A DNA stretch of 47,032 nt from Pseudomonas syringae (GTDB taxonomy: Bacteria > Pseudomonadota > Gammaproteobacteria > Pseudomonadales > Pseudomonadaceae): assembly GCF_001698815.1 (NCBI RefSeq), contig NZ_LGSI01000065.1, positions 1 to 47,032 of the forward strand. The letters are read 5' to 3'. This document shows positions 17,077-24,641 of this stretch, one piece after another. The translations under genes were made by a program, and so were the position numbers. Numbering within the stretch: position 1 is the first letter of the stretch; each line of letters begins with the position of its first letter. The notes below the pieces were generated by a model that was not told where the DNA came from, searched no databases, and saw only the letters and a program-made list of their open reading frames with translations.

Positions 17077-17118
17077 CTAGTTCACTCCTTGTATCTCGAC
17101 CAACGGAGAACCAACGCC

Positions 17119-17616
17119 GTGCAAGCTTCAAACAACATCCAGATTTCCCGCTTCGAGCCAGCCGACCAGCAAGGCGTCATCGATGTCATCGTGCCGATCC
17201 AGCGTGAAGAATTCGGCATCGCCATCACTGCCGAAGACCAACCCGACTTGCAGTCCATCCCCGACTTCTATCAGGTGGGCAGCGGGGATTTCTGGGTCGC
17301 GAAACACGACCAGCAAATCATCGGCACCATCGGCCTCAAGGATATCGGCGGGCAGCAGGCCGCGTTGCGCAAAATGTTCGTCGCGCAGGCGTTTCGTGGG
17401 CGTGAGTTCGGGGTTGCGGCGCTGTTGTTGAATACGCTGCTGGAGGAAGCAAAACCGCGAGGAGTAGAGGAGATCTACCTCGGCACCACCGACAAATTCC
17501 TCGCGGCGCACCGCTTTTACGAGAAGCATGGCTTCGTTGAAGTCGCCAAAACCGAACTGCCGAAGAGCTTTCCGGTAATGGCGGTGGACAGCAAGTTTTA
17601 TGTTTTGCGGCGTTGA
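17119..17616 (+). CDS. GNAT-family N-acetyltransferase
   Basis: A 165-residue acetyltransferase. The GNAT fold is visible: beta1 QISRFEPADQQGVIDVI, then VAKHDQQIIGTIGLKDI, and the acetyl-CoA pyrophosphate loop in MFVAQAFRGREFGVAALLL (Q/RxxGxG/A pattern). The C-terminal motif B is FYEKHGFVEV. A GTG at 17119 has GGAG eight bases upstream and is preferred over a TTG at 17089. The substrate is unknown; FYEKHGF-type enzymes modify small molecules, amino acids or protein N-termini. No functional link to its neighbours is apparent. Confidence 0.82.
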   Translation: MQASNNIQISRFEPADQQGVIDVIVPIQREEFGIAITAEDQPDLQSIPDFYQVGSGDFWVAKHDQQIIGTIGLKDIGGQQAALRKMFVAQAFRGREFGVAALLLNTLLEEAKPRGVEEIYLGTTDKFLAAHRFYEKHGFVEVAKTELPKSFPVMAVDSKFYVLRR

Positions 17617-17637
17617 AGCCAGCCCCCGTCGCGCACC

Positions 17638-17790
17638 TGTGGAACCGGATTTATCCGGGAAGGCACAACCGTTGAATTGAAATGCTCGTTGGAGCGAGCG
17701 GGCGGCGTTCCGACTTGCCCGCGAATCAGACGCCTCGGTGACCCAGAGCCACCGCGTTATCGTTCTTCGCGGGCAAGCCTCGCTCCAACA
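17638..17790. repeat. REP-like half element plus REP doublet
   Basis: A single ACCGG-type half (GGAACCGGATTTATCCGGGA, 17641-17660) is followed by a doublet running from GTTGGAGCGAGCGGGCGGCG at 17688 to the inverted GCGGGCAAGCCTCGCTCCAA ending near 17788. The left half of the doublet carries a small insertion relative to other copies. It fills the space between convergent genes. Confidence 0.8.
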
Positions 17791-17805
17791 AAGACAGCGA
17801 CCTAT

Positions 17806-19152
17806 CTACTTGCTGTCACTCGCATGCGCCCAGCGCTTGTCGAGGCGCGGGATGCGGATGCGGATCTTGCGTTTGATCTTGGTAAGGTTCGGTTCCCAGA
17901 CCGGTTCCGGATCCTGCAGGAACGCAGTCATCACGGCGCTCAGCGCGTACAACCCGGTGAATGCCCAGACCACACCCTCCAGGCCAAAGCTGTCCTGGAA
18001 CATCGCAACGATTGCCGGACCAACCCAGGTCGAAGCGCCAGCACCCAGACTCAATACCGAAAGCGCTGCGGCTTTGTTCTGCGGTGCGAGGGCCGGCGCG
18101 AGTGCCGAAAGGGGCACGAAGCAGGCCAGCGTCAACCCGTAGAAGGCGCCGAACACCGAGGCAATCAGGAAGTCATGGGGGAACGCTTGCGGCATGAAGA
18201 AGAACAGCGGCGTGCTGATCGTGCTGCCGACTGCGCCCAGCCAAAGGATCGTGTTGCGATAACCGATGCGGGTGCTGATCACGCTGGAGGCGAGGTTGCC
18301 GATGATGTTGAACACGAAGACGATCGTCAGCAGGCGCAGCCATTCTTCGAGGCTGAAGCCGACGGTGTGCATGAAGAACCCCGGCATGATCACCAAAAAG
18401 CCGAACATCGACGACGTGTTGATCACACGTATCAGACCGGCCAGTGACACCTTGGGCACTTTCCACATGATGGTGATGTTTTTTGCCATCGACACCATGG
18501 GTCTTTCGCCCTCGGGTGCCAGACGCTGCATGCCGTGAGCTTCACGCATGCCCACCAGACCGATCACGCCGCCGACCACTACCAGGGCGAAGGACAGCCA
18601 GAAAGTTTGCATCGCACCAATCATCGGGATGCTGATGCTTGCCACCAGCGAACCCAGAGTCGGCAAGCCGGCAGCATAAGCCACCCAGAACCAGCCAACG
18701 GCCATGCCCATTTTGCGTGAAGGCGTGGCGGCGGCGATCCAGACCAGGAAGCCATAAGCGAACAGCGGATAACCGAAACCGCGCAAGCCGTAGGTTAGCA
18801 GGATCATCGAGTAGCTGAGTTCTTGCAGGCCGTAAATCAGGAACAGGACTTCAAAAGCGCTCCAGATGATCAGGCCGAGCAGCATGACGCGCTTGGGGCC
18901 CCAGATATTGGAGAGTGCGCCGGCCAGCCAGGAGGAGATGCCGACAGTGATGCCGTAGGTGGTGAACACCATGGCGATTTCATCGGCGGGCATGCCGCGT
19001 TCGCTGAGAAAAGGGGAGAGATAACCGAGCTCGACGCCATCGCCGATCATGAAGATCAGCAGGCCAACGAAGCCCCAGAACATGGGATAGGGAATGCCGG
19101 TTTTAGCGCAGAATCTGGCGAGTGCAGTGTTCGGAGTGGATTGATCGCTCAA
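17806..19152 (-). CDS. MFS permease of the CsbX / polyol permease (RbtT/DalT) family
   Basis: A permease of about 448 residues with 12 membrane segments. The family look is clear in IPYPMFWGFVGLLIFMIGDGVELGYLSPFL near the start and in LLTYGLRGFGYPLFAYGFLVW in the middle, typical of CsbX and ribitol/arabitol permeases. A highly basic C-terminal tail follows the last helix. The likely start is a TTG at 19152 with AAGGA eight bases upstream; an ATG-less extension to 19254 is unlikely. It probably imports a polyol or sugar by proton symport. No catabolic gene or regulator is adjacent, so the substrate is open. Confidence 0.85.
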   Translation of the reverse strand: MSDQSTPNTALARFCAKTGIPYPMFWGFVGLLIFMIGDGVELGYLSPFLSERGMPADEIAMVFTTYGITVGISSWLAGALSNIWGPKRVMLLGLIIWSAFEVLFLIYGLQELSYSMILLTYGLRGFGYPLFAYGFLVWIAAATPSRKMGMAVGWFWVAYAAGLPTLGSLVASISIPMIGAMQTFWLSFALVVVGGVIGLVGMREAHGMQRLAPEGERPMVSMAKNITIMWKVPKVSLAGLIRVINTSSMFGFLVIMPGFFMHTVGFSLEEWLRLLTIVFVFNIIGNLASSVISTRIGYRNTILWLGAVGSTISTPLFFFMPQAFPHDFLIASVFGAFYGLTLACFVPLSALAPALAPQNKAAALSVLSLGAGASTWVGPAIVAMFQDSFGLEGVVWAFTGLYALSAVMTAFLQDPEPVWEPNLTKIKRKIRIRIPRLDKRWAHASDSK

Positions 19153-19325
19153 TTTTCCGGTCCTTCTTTTTAGGTACAGCACGGCGTTTGGTGACGCCGC
19201 ATGAATGGCCTCGATGAGGTTGATAGGCAGGATTGACCAACGCGCAGCTTGCAAGTGAGCGAGCAGAAACGGTCGGACTTTTTATCGGATGCAGGATCGC
19301 CGGAATACGACTTTATTGACCCATG

Positions 19326-19346
19326 AATCTATGTTTTTTATAGATT
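19326..19346. promoter_or_regulatory. Perfect 7-bp dyad upstream of the CsbX-like gene
   Basis: AATCTAT (19326-19332) and ATAGATT (19340-19346) are separated by seven bases, in an AT-rich stretch 174-194 bases before the permease start. It looks like an operator. The rest of the 411-base gap 19153-19563 shows no gene, and no convincing promoter could be assigned. Confidence 0.4.
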
Positions 19347-19563
19347 TTCGAGCCCTTTTGCCTTTCTTTTATCCCATGTGGTGGTCATGGTGGCAACCGC
19401 ATGAACGGGCGCCACCTGTGACCAGATGTCGCACTCGTATGCACATGACGCCCTGTTTTTGGGGGTAAGGCCGTTACAAAAGATTTCGAAATAAAGTGAA
19501 GAAAAAATCACATTGAGGGGTAACGCGCGCAGCGCAATCGCGCAAGGCAGACGTCTGCGAGGC

Positions 19564-20298
19564 TCAACTCAACGGATTGAAGCTGTCTGCGGCACTGCAA
19601 AAACGTTGCTTGATCGCCAGGCTGAAATCCGCGCCGTCCTTGCTTGCACGGGCCGACCATTCCCGGCATTTTTCCCGGAAATACACCTTGGCGCCTTTGC
19701 GGCATTCCCGATGTTCGATCGACCCGCGCCGATAGTTGGCGCAGACGCTGGTGCCGTCGATGCGATCGTTGATGACCGTCCATTCGGCAGCGTAGGTGCG
19801 TTTGCCGTCCCATTGCCAAACGGTGTCCCTTTCAACGTTCTGGGCGACCACGCGTTTGGTTCGCGCAGGCAGTTGCTCGGCCTTGAATCTGGCCATGTAT
19901 GACGCGGAAACCATGCCCTGAGCGACTTCGTTCTGGCTGGCACGTGGGAACTGGCCATAGCGGCAAGTGGCAACGGCTTCGTCGATGATATTGTCCGGCT
20001 TGATGCACTCGGCCAAGGGTTTGGGCGGGAGCAGGGCGTCAGTGGTATAGATCGGCGGAACGGGGCTGGAGACGGCGGAAGGGCCAGGCGCGATCCGAGC
20101 TTGAGGGATCAACTGCGCGACCGGGGTATGGCGGTGGAACAGGTAACCACTGACGGCGGCAAACAGCAGCAGCGCGAACACATTGCGGTAGAGGTTGGAT
20201 GCATTCGTCGGCCGGCGTCTGCGGCCAGGCGACGCTCGTTGATCGTCATCGGCGCTGAAGCGCTCATATGAATCGCGGTCATCCTTGCTGGCATCCAT
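19564..20298 (-). CDS. Unrecognised membrane-anchored protein with a cysteine-containing periplasmic domain
   Basis: A 244-residue protein I do not recognise. A basic N-terminus (GRRRRPTN) precedes one membrane helix (NVFALLLFAAVSGYLF, near residues 38-54), then a proline-rich linker, and a domain with six cysteines (LAECIKP, ATCRYG, TSVCANY, HRECRKG, REKCREW, QRFCSAA) that could form three disulfides in the periplasm. The ATG at 20298 has AAGGACGG at good spacing; an ATG at 20328 would add 10 residues. It is alone between REP and intergenic DNA. No function is proposed. Confidence 0.75.
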   Translation of the reverse strand: MDASKDDRDSYERFSADDDQRASPGRRRRPTNASNLYRNVFALLLFAAVSGYLFHRHTPVAQLIPQARIAPGPSAVSSPVPPIYTTDALLPPKPLAECIKPDNIIDEAVATCRYGQFPRASQNEVAQGMVSASYMARFKAEQLPARTKRVVAQNVERDTVWQWDGKRTYAAEWTVINDRIDGTSVCANYRRGSIEHRECRKGAKVYFREKCREWSARASKDGADFSLAIKQRFCSAADSFNPLS

Positions 20299-20385
20299 AC
20301 CGCCGTCCTTGATGTGCAGCGCATCCATTGCGCGTTGCAGGGAGGTTAGATCGAGTGGAGGCTTATTGCTAGCACTGTATTGATG

Positions 20386-20475
20386 TGTTGGAGCAAGGCT
20401 TGCCCGCGAAGGACTTTAACGCGGAGTGCCTGAAAATCCGAGTCGTCCCGTTCGCGGGCAAGCCTCGCTCCAACG
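20386..20475. repeat. REP doublet
   Basis: TGTTGGAGCAAGGCTTGCCC begins at 20386 and GGGCAAGCCTCGCTCCAACG ends at 20475. It lies just downstream of the GMC oxidoreductase stop, between two genes of the same strand. Confidence 0.88.
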
Positions 20476-20480
20476 GCCAC

Positions 20481-22115
20481 TTAAACCTCCTTCAACAACG
20501 CATCCGCAACCCGCAGGCTCAACGCGGCGCCGGTCAGCGTCGGGTTCACGCAGGACGACGACGGCATGACGCTGGTGCCGGCGATGAACAGGTTGTGGTG
20601 ATCGTGAGTGCGGCAGTCACGGTCGACGACGGAGTTTTTCGGATCGTCACCCATGATCGTCGTGCCCATGATGTGCTGGCGATTCTGGAAGCCGACGTCG
20701 GTACTGAGGATGTCGGCATCGAGCAGTTTGGCGAACTGCTTGAAGTCCTCCAGCGCCTTCTCTTTGCCCGCGTGCCAGTAGTCCGGAACGCTGTAGTAGA
20801 TCTCCGGCACCGGCAAGCCAATCGCATCGAATTTGGTCTTGCTCGGCGTGACACGGTTTTCCGGCAGCGGCAGGGTTTCGAAGTCCACCGCCCAGTTCAG
20901 CGAGCGCGCCGATTGCAGACGAATCTGCTCGTCGAGTTTCGAACCCAGCACGCCTTTGGAAATCAGCGTCGAGGTGATCTGCGACGTCGGCACCGTGTTG
21001 CGCACCTTGATCTTGTAGCCGGGGTAATCCTTGCGGAACGCGCCGTCGCGGCTGTTCAGATATACGAGCAGTTGCGTCGGGCCTTCGCCGGGCCACATGT
21101 CTTCCTTGGTCATCACGTTCATGCTGATGCCGGTGTGGTCCATCAGATTGCGACCGACCTGATCCGACGAGTTGGCGATGCCGTTCGGGTATTTGTCGGA
21201 CGTGGACATCAGCAACAGCTTCGGCGATTCGATGCCGTAGGCGGCCAGCACGAAATAGCGCGCGGTCAGTTTGTGCTGGGACTTGTCCGGTCGCATGTAC
21301 CAGATCGCGGTGATCTTGCCGTCGTCGCCCGCCTCGACTTTATAGACCACCGAATTCTCCAGCACTTTCGTGCCATGACGTTCGGCTTCGTCAATGTGCA
21401 TGGAGCCATCGTACTTGGCGGCAATCGGGCACACCGGGTTGCAGTTGTTGTTGCCTGCGCACGGCGGACGCTTGCCGTAAGGGCGAGTGGCGCGGCCGTT
21501 GGGTTCGAGGATCGGGTTATAGCCGCCCTTGCTCAGCAGCTCCGACAGGCGCTTGAACATGTAACTTGGCTTGAGCCCTTCCATCGGGTACGGAATCGAG
21601 CGCGGCGGATACGCCGCGCCGCCTTGCCCGCTTTCATCCTGGCCATCCACGCCCGACACGCCCAGCTCGGTTTCGGCGCGGGCGTAAAACGGTTCCAGCT
21701 CGTCGTAGCTGATCGGCCAGTCGCGGCCCCGGCCGTACAAGGAGTTCAGGCGGAAGTCGTTGGGCAGCATGCGCCACAGCGACGAGCCGAAGTGCCAGGT
21801 CGTGCCGCCGACCACGCGCAAGTACGAGGTGTTGTACTTCACCGGGCCGACTTGTTGCAGGTAATCGCCATAGGTTGACGGCGCGTGCGGCAGGCTTGGA
21901 TAGGGCGAGCCGGCACCTTGCAGCTTGGCGTTGGCCAGGGACAATTTGATCGGCGCATTGCGGAAGGTTTCGACCACGTCGCGTCGATTAACCCGTGGAC
22001 CGGCTTCCAGCACGATCACTGATTTGCCCGCTTTGGACAGCTCACTGGCGATCAAACCGCCCATGACGCCGGAGCCGATGATGACCACGTCGGCGTCGAA
22101 ATCAGCGTTGCTCAT
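20481..22115 (-). CDS. GMC-family FAD oxidoreductase, catalytic subunit of a periplasmic dehydrogenase
   Basis: A 544-residue flavoprotein. The FAD-binding GSGVMGG is at 14-20 and VLEAGP at 35-40. A cysteine-rich insert CAGNNNCNPVCPI in the middle resembles the segment that holds an iron-sulfur cluster in FAD-glucose and gluconate dehydrogenase catalytic subunits. Near the end, HIMGTTIMGDDP and SSCVNPTLTGAALSLR are the GMC active-site His and Asn regions. It is the last gene of an operon with a Tat-exported small subunit and a triheme cytochrome c, the layout of gluconate 2-dehydrogenase and related sugar/alcohol dehydrogenases. It overlaps the preceding gene by four bases (ATGA). It has no signal of its own and would be exported with the Tat partner. 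The substrate is not certain. Confidence 0.9.
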   Translation of the reverse strand: MSNADFDADVVIIGSGVMGGLIASELSKAGKSVIVLEAGPRVNRRDVVETFRNAPIKLSLANAKLQGAGSPYPSLPHAPSTYGDYLQQVGPVKYNTSYLRVVGGTTWHFGSSLWRMLPNDFRLNSLYGRGRDWPISYDELEPFYARAETELGVSGVDGQDESGQGGAAYPPRSIPYPMEGLKPSYMFKRLSELLSKGGYNPILEPNGRATRPYGKRPPCAGNNNCNPVCPIAAKYDGSMHIDEAERHGTKVLENSVVYKVEAGDDGKITAIWYMRPDKSQHKLTARYFVLAAYGIESPKLLLMSTSDKYPNGIANSSDQVGRNLMDHTGISMNVMTKEDMWPGEGPTQLLVYLNSRDGAFRKDYPGYKIKVRNTVPTSQITSTLISKGVLGSKLDEQIRLQSARSLNWAVDFETLPLPENRVTPSKTKFDAIGLPVPEIYYSVPDYWHAGKEKALEDFKQFAKLLDADILSTDVGFQNRQHIMGTTIMGDDPKNSVVDRDCRTHDHHNLFIAGTSVMPSSSCVNPTLTGAALSLRVADALLKEV

Positions 22116-22666
22116 AGTCTGGAATCCTTTGTATCAGCTGGTTTGGCGCCCCATGTAGCCGGGCCACCACCGTAAGTGGGGATGATCAGCGTGCCGTGGG
22201 TCGGTTGGTACATCATGGCTTCGGAGTAGCTGATCATTTCTGCGTCAGCCGCTTCGCCGACGATGCCCAGGTACCAGGCGGAAATGATGCTGACGGCCGT
22301 GGCCCGTAACGACGGATCGGCGTCGGGTAGCGCCAGATACTCATCGACGTGTTTGAGCTGCTTATAGGCGATCAACCGCTTCAGAGTCGTCACGTTCCCG
22401 GCAAAGTTCGGAGCGCGCCGGGCCAGAGCCGCGTAATAGCGCGCCGCCAGAACCGGGTTGGCTGGACGGCTGACCAAAAACTGCGAAAGCGCGATGAAAT
22501 CGGCGGTCGTCGCGTCTGCGGCCAGCACCGATTGCCAAGGCAGGACACTGCCCACCAGCGTCATCAGGCCCAGCGTTACCGAGCCGCGCAGCAGGTTGCG
22601 GCGGGACAAGCCCATCGGCGTTTCAGATTCAGTCGCGGTCTGCTTGTTGCTCATTGAAGTATCCAT
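22112..22666 (-). CDS. Tat-exported small subunit of the GMC dehydrogenase (gluconate/sorbitol dehydrogenase subunit type)
   Basis: A 184-residue protein with a twin-arginine signal (LSRRNLLRGSVTLGLMTLVG, about 19-38) cut near LAA-DATT. The mature part is short and helical (DFIALSQFLVSRP, LAARYYAAL) and ends YGGGPATWG, as in the small subunits of FAD-dependent gluconate, sorbitol and fructose dehydrogenases. It carries its cofactor-loaded partner across the membrane by piggy-back Tat export. The ATG at 22666 has GGGAG nine bases upstream and lies four bases after the cytochrome stop. Confidence 0.85.
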   Translation of the reverse strand: MDTSMSNKQTATESETPMGLSRRNLLRGSVTLGLMTLVGSVLPWQSVLAADATTADFIALSQFLVSRPANPVLAARYYAALARRAPNFAGNVTTLKRLIAYKQLKHVDEYLALPDADPSLRATAVSIISAWYLGIVGEAADAEMISYSEAMMYQPTHGTLIIPTYGGGPATWGAKPADTKDSRL

Positions 22667-22670
22667 TTGC

Positions 22671-24068
22671 TCAAGCTCCCTTGCGGCGGCGGGTGATCAT
22701 CCACACCACCAGGCCGATCAGCAGGCACACGAGGATGATTGCCGGGATCGTGAATTTGGCCAACACCGCGAGCGGCGCCTTGGGGCCGCCTTCGCGACTC
22801 TGGGCGACGTCGGCAGCCGTGACCTTCAACTCTGAATTGCCATAGCGCGACAGCACGTAGTTGCTGACGTCGGCGATCTGCTGGTCATTGAGGCGATCAG
22901 TGAACAGCGCGTCCGGCCCGAACGCCGGCATGTCCACAGCCACGCCATCCACCGTGCGATGCACGCCGTATACGATGGCGGCGATCAGATTGTCCGCACG
23001 CGTGGTCGCGGTATTGTTGAACAGCGACGGATACTCTTTGGTGCCCTGACCATTGGCTTGATGGCAGTTGGCGCAAGTGCCGCTGAAGATGTGCCAGCCC
23101 GGATTGTCTTCCGGCTTGGTGCCGCGCAAGGTCAGCTCATCGGTGGAGGCCACGCCGAATTCGTGACGGGCTTTGTTCTCGCCGGATTTGACCGCTGGCG
23201 TTTGCTGCAGATAGGCCGCGATCGCCTTCAAATCGCTATCGCCCAGATACTGCAGGCTGTGCTCGATCGCCTCGGCCATCGGGCCAGCCGCTTGTGCCTT
23301 GCCAGCCACGTGACCGGTGCGCAGGTAAGCGACGATTTCATCGTTGGACCAGGCGCCGATGCCGCTGACCTTGTCCGAGCTGATGTTCGGCGCGTACCAA
23401 CTGCCCAGCGAACCGCCGCCCAGAGGCTTGCCGTTGTCGGCGCCCATCAGGAAATTGCGCGGTGTGTGGCAGGTGTCGCAGTGGGCGAGGGCGTTGACCA
23501 GATAATCGCCACGGTTCACTTCAGCGGACTTGCTCGCGTCCGGCTTGAAGCGCGTGTCGCTGTGGAACAGCAGATTCCAGCCGATCATCGAAGCGCGAAT
23601 GTTGAACGGGAATGCCAGCTTAGTCTTCGGCGAAGGTGTGTCGACTGGCTGCACTTCCTTCATGAAATAGTCGTACAGCGCGGCAATGTCGCTGTCAGTC
23701 ATTTTCGCGTAGGACGTGTACGGCATAGCCGGATACAGATGAGTGCCATCCGCCGCCACGCCATCACGCACCGCGCGGGCGAACTGCTCATTGGAGTAGT
23801 TGCCGATACCAGCCGTTTTGGACGGGGTAATGTTCGTCGAAAAAATCACCCCCATCGGCGAACTGAGCGAATAGCCGCCAGCAAACGGCTTGCCTTCGGG
23901 CGCTGTGTGGCAGGCAACACAGTCGGCGGCAACCGCCAGACGTTTACCGGCAGAAGCCGTGGCCTCCAGTTCCTGGCCAAAGACCGATCCCGCCATGCAG
24001 ACGAGCAGGCACAGCAATCCAGCAAAGGCCTTGGGCAGGCCTCGTCCTTCACGAGCGTAACGTGACAT
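22671..24068 (-). CDS. Triheme membrane-anchored cytochrome c subunit of the dehydrogenase
   Basis: A 465-residue cytochrome with three CxxCH heme sites: CVACH (50-54), CDTCH (197-201) and CANCH (332-336). An N-terminal signal peptide ends near VFG-QE, and a C-terminal membrane anchor lies at about 439-459, followed by a basic tail. Methionines in the PAMPY, GPMAEA and DMPAFG contexts may be axial ligands. It accepts electrons from the flavoprotein and passes them to ubiquinone or the oxidase chain. It is the first gene of the three-gene operon, so expression is set by the 573-base upstream region, which holds a 25-bp palindrome. Confidence 0.92.
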   Translation of the reverse strand: MSRYAREGRGLPKAFAGLLCLLVCMAGSVFGQELEATASAGKRLAVAADCVACHTAPEGKPFAGGYSLSSPMGVIFSTNITPSKTAGIGNYSNEQFARAVRDGVAADGTHLYPAMPYTSYAKMTDSDIAALYDYFMKEVQPVDTPSPKTKLAFPFNIRASMIGWNLLFHSDTRFKPDASKSAEVNRGDYLVNALAHCDTCHTPRNFLMGADNGKPLGGGSLGSWYAPNISSDKVSGIGAWSNDEIVAYLRTGHVAGKAQAAGPMAEAIEHSLQYLGDSDLKAIAAYLQQTPAVKSGENKARHEFGVASTDELTLRGTKPEDNPGWHIFSGTCANCHQANGQGTKEYPSLFNNTATTRADNLIAAIVYGVHRTVDGVAVDMPAFGPDALFTDRLNDQQIADVSNYVLSRYGNSELKVTAADVAQSREGGPKAPLAVLAKFTIPAIILVCLLIGLVVWMITRRRKGA

Positions 24069-24196
24069 TTGTTTACCTTAGGCAGTTGCGGCCTGGCTTT
24101 TTCGAGGTTCGGATTCGGCTAACGCGCTTGGTCAGAACCAATGGCCACGGTGGCATCGGCTCAGCGCATGCGACAGGGTGTCGCACAAAACGGGTG

Positions 24197-24221
24197 GAAT
24201 GTTTCACATCACGAAACATTC
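24197..24221. promoter_or_regulatory. 25-bp perfect palindrome upstream of the dehydrogenase operon
   Basis: Arms GAATGTTTC (24197-24205) and GAAACATTC (24213-24221) are separated by seven bases, about 130-150 bases before the cytochrome c start. TGTTTC-N7-GAAACA has the form of a distal activator site, such as those used by sigma54-dependent activators. I found no clear -24/-12 promoter between the site and the gene. The rest of the 24069-24641 gap contains REP material and a 3' hairpin but no gene that I recognise. Confidence 0.5.
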
Positions 24222-24442
24222 GGCAACATCTAAAGCAGGCAAAATGCTATCGGAGTTATGAGTCAGGGAAGGCTCTAGACCGGGCCTCCTGGCTGAAGCC
24301 CGCAGCCCGCTTGGCCTAGATGTACGATGACTGAAGAATTCGAATGGATGGGGGGTTTGAACATTTGTGCCATTTATTTTAAGGGAGAGCCGTGGGAGAC
24401 AGGTTGTTGGCGGGGTGATGGTTCTACACAGGCGGATAAATC

Positions 24443-24570
24443 GCCTCGCGAATAAATTCGCTCCTACAAGATCGGCGCAAATTCCGTTGGAGCGCGGCTT
24501 GCCCGCGAAGAGGCCGCAACATCCGCCTGCTTCTCTGAACTCGCCAGCGCGTCGCGCCAACCCGCTCCAA
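24443..24570. repeat. REP-related sequence, partly degenerate
   Basis: CTCGCGAATAAATTCGCTCCTACAAG and CGTTGGAGCGCGGCTTGCCCGCGAAGAGGCC are REP-type, with a degenerate partner near 24550-24570. The sequence from about 24460 to 24517 closely matches 12020-12077 (same order GCTCCTACAAGA...AAATTCCGTTGGAGCG). Confidence 0.7.
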
Positions 24571-24597
24571 TAATGAGCAGCCCAAATGCTATGGTCA

Positions 24598-24634
24598 GCG
24601 TCTGCGCACTACCCACGATTCCCTGTGCAGACGC
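24598..24634. terminator. Hairpin just after the M20 peptidase gene
   Basis: GCGTCTGC (24598-24605) pairs with GCAGACGC (24627-24634). It begins eight bases after the leftward stop at 24642. There is no T tract, so it may stabilise the 3' end rather than act as an intrinsic terminator. Confidence 0.4.
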
Positions 24635-24641
24635 CGCGCAA

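Noticed and set aside
20385..21878. A 497-codon plus-strand frame opposite the GMC oxidoreductase.
   Set aside because: It starts within a REP element, has no domain, and is rich in Arg, His and Gln, as expected of a shadow frame.
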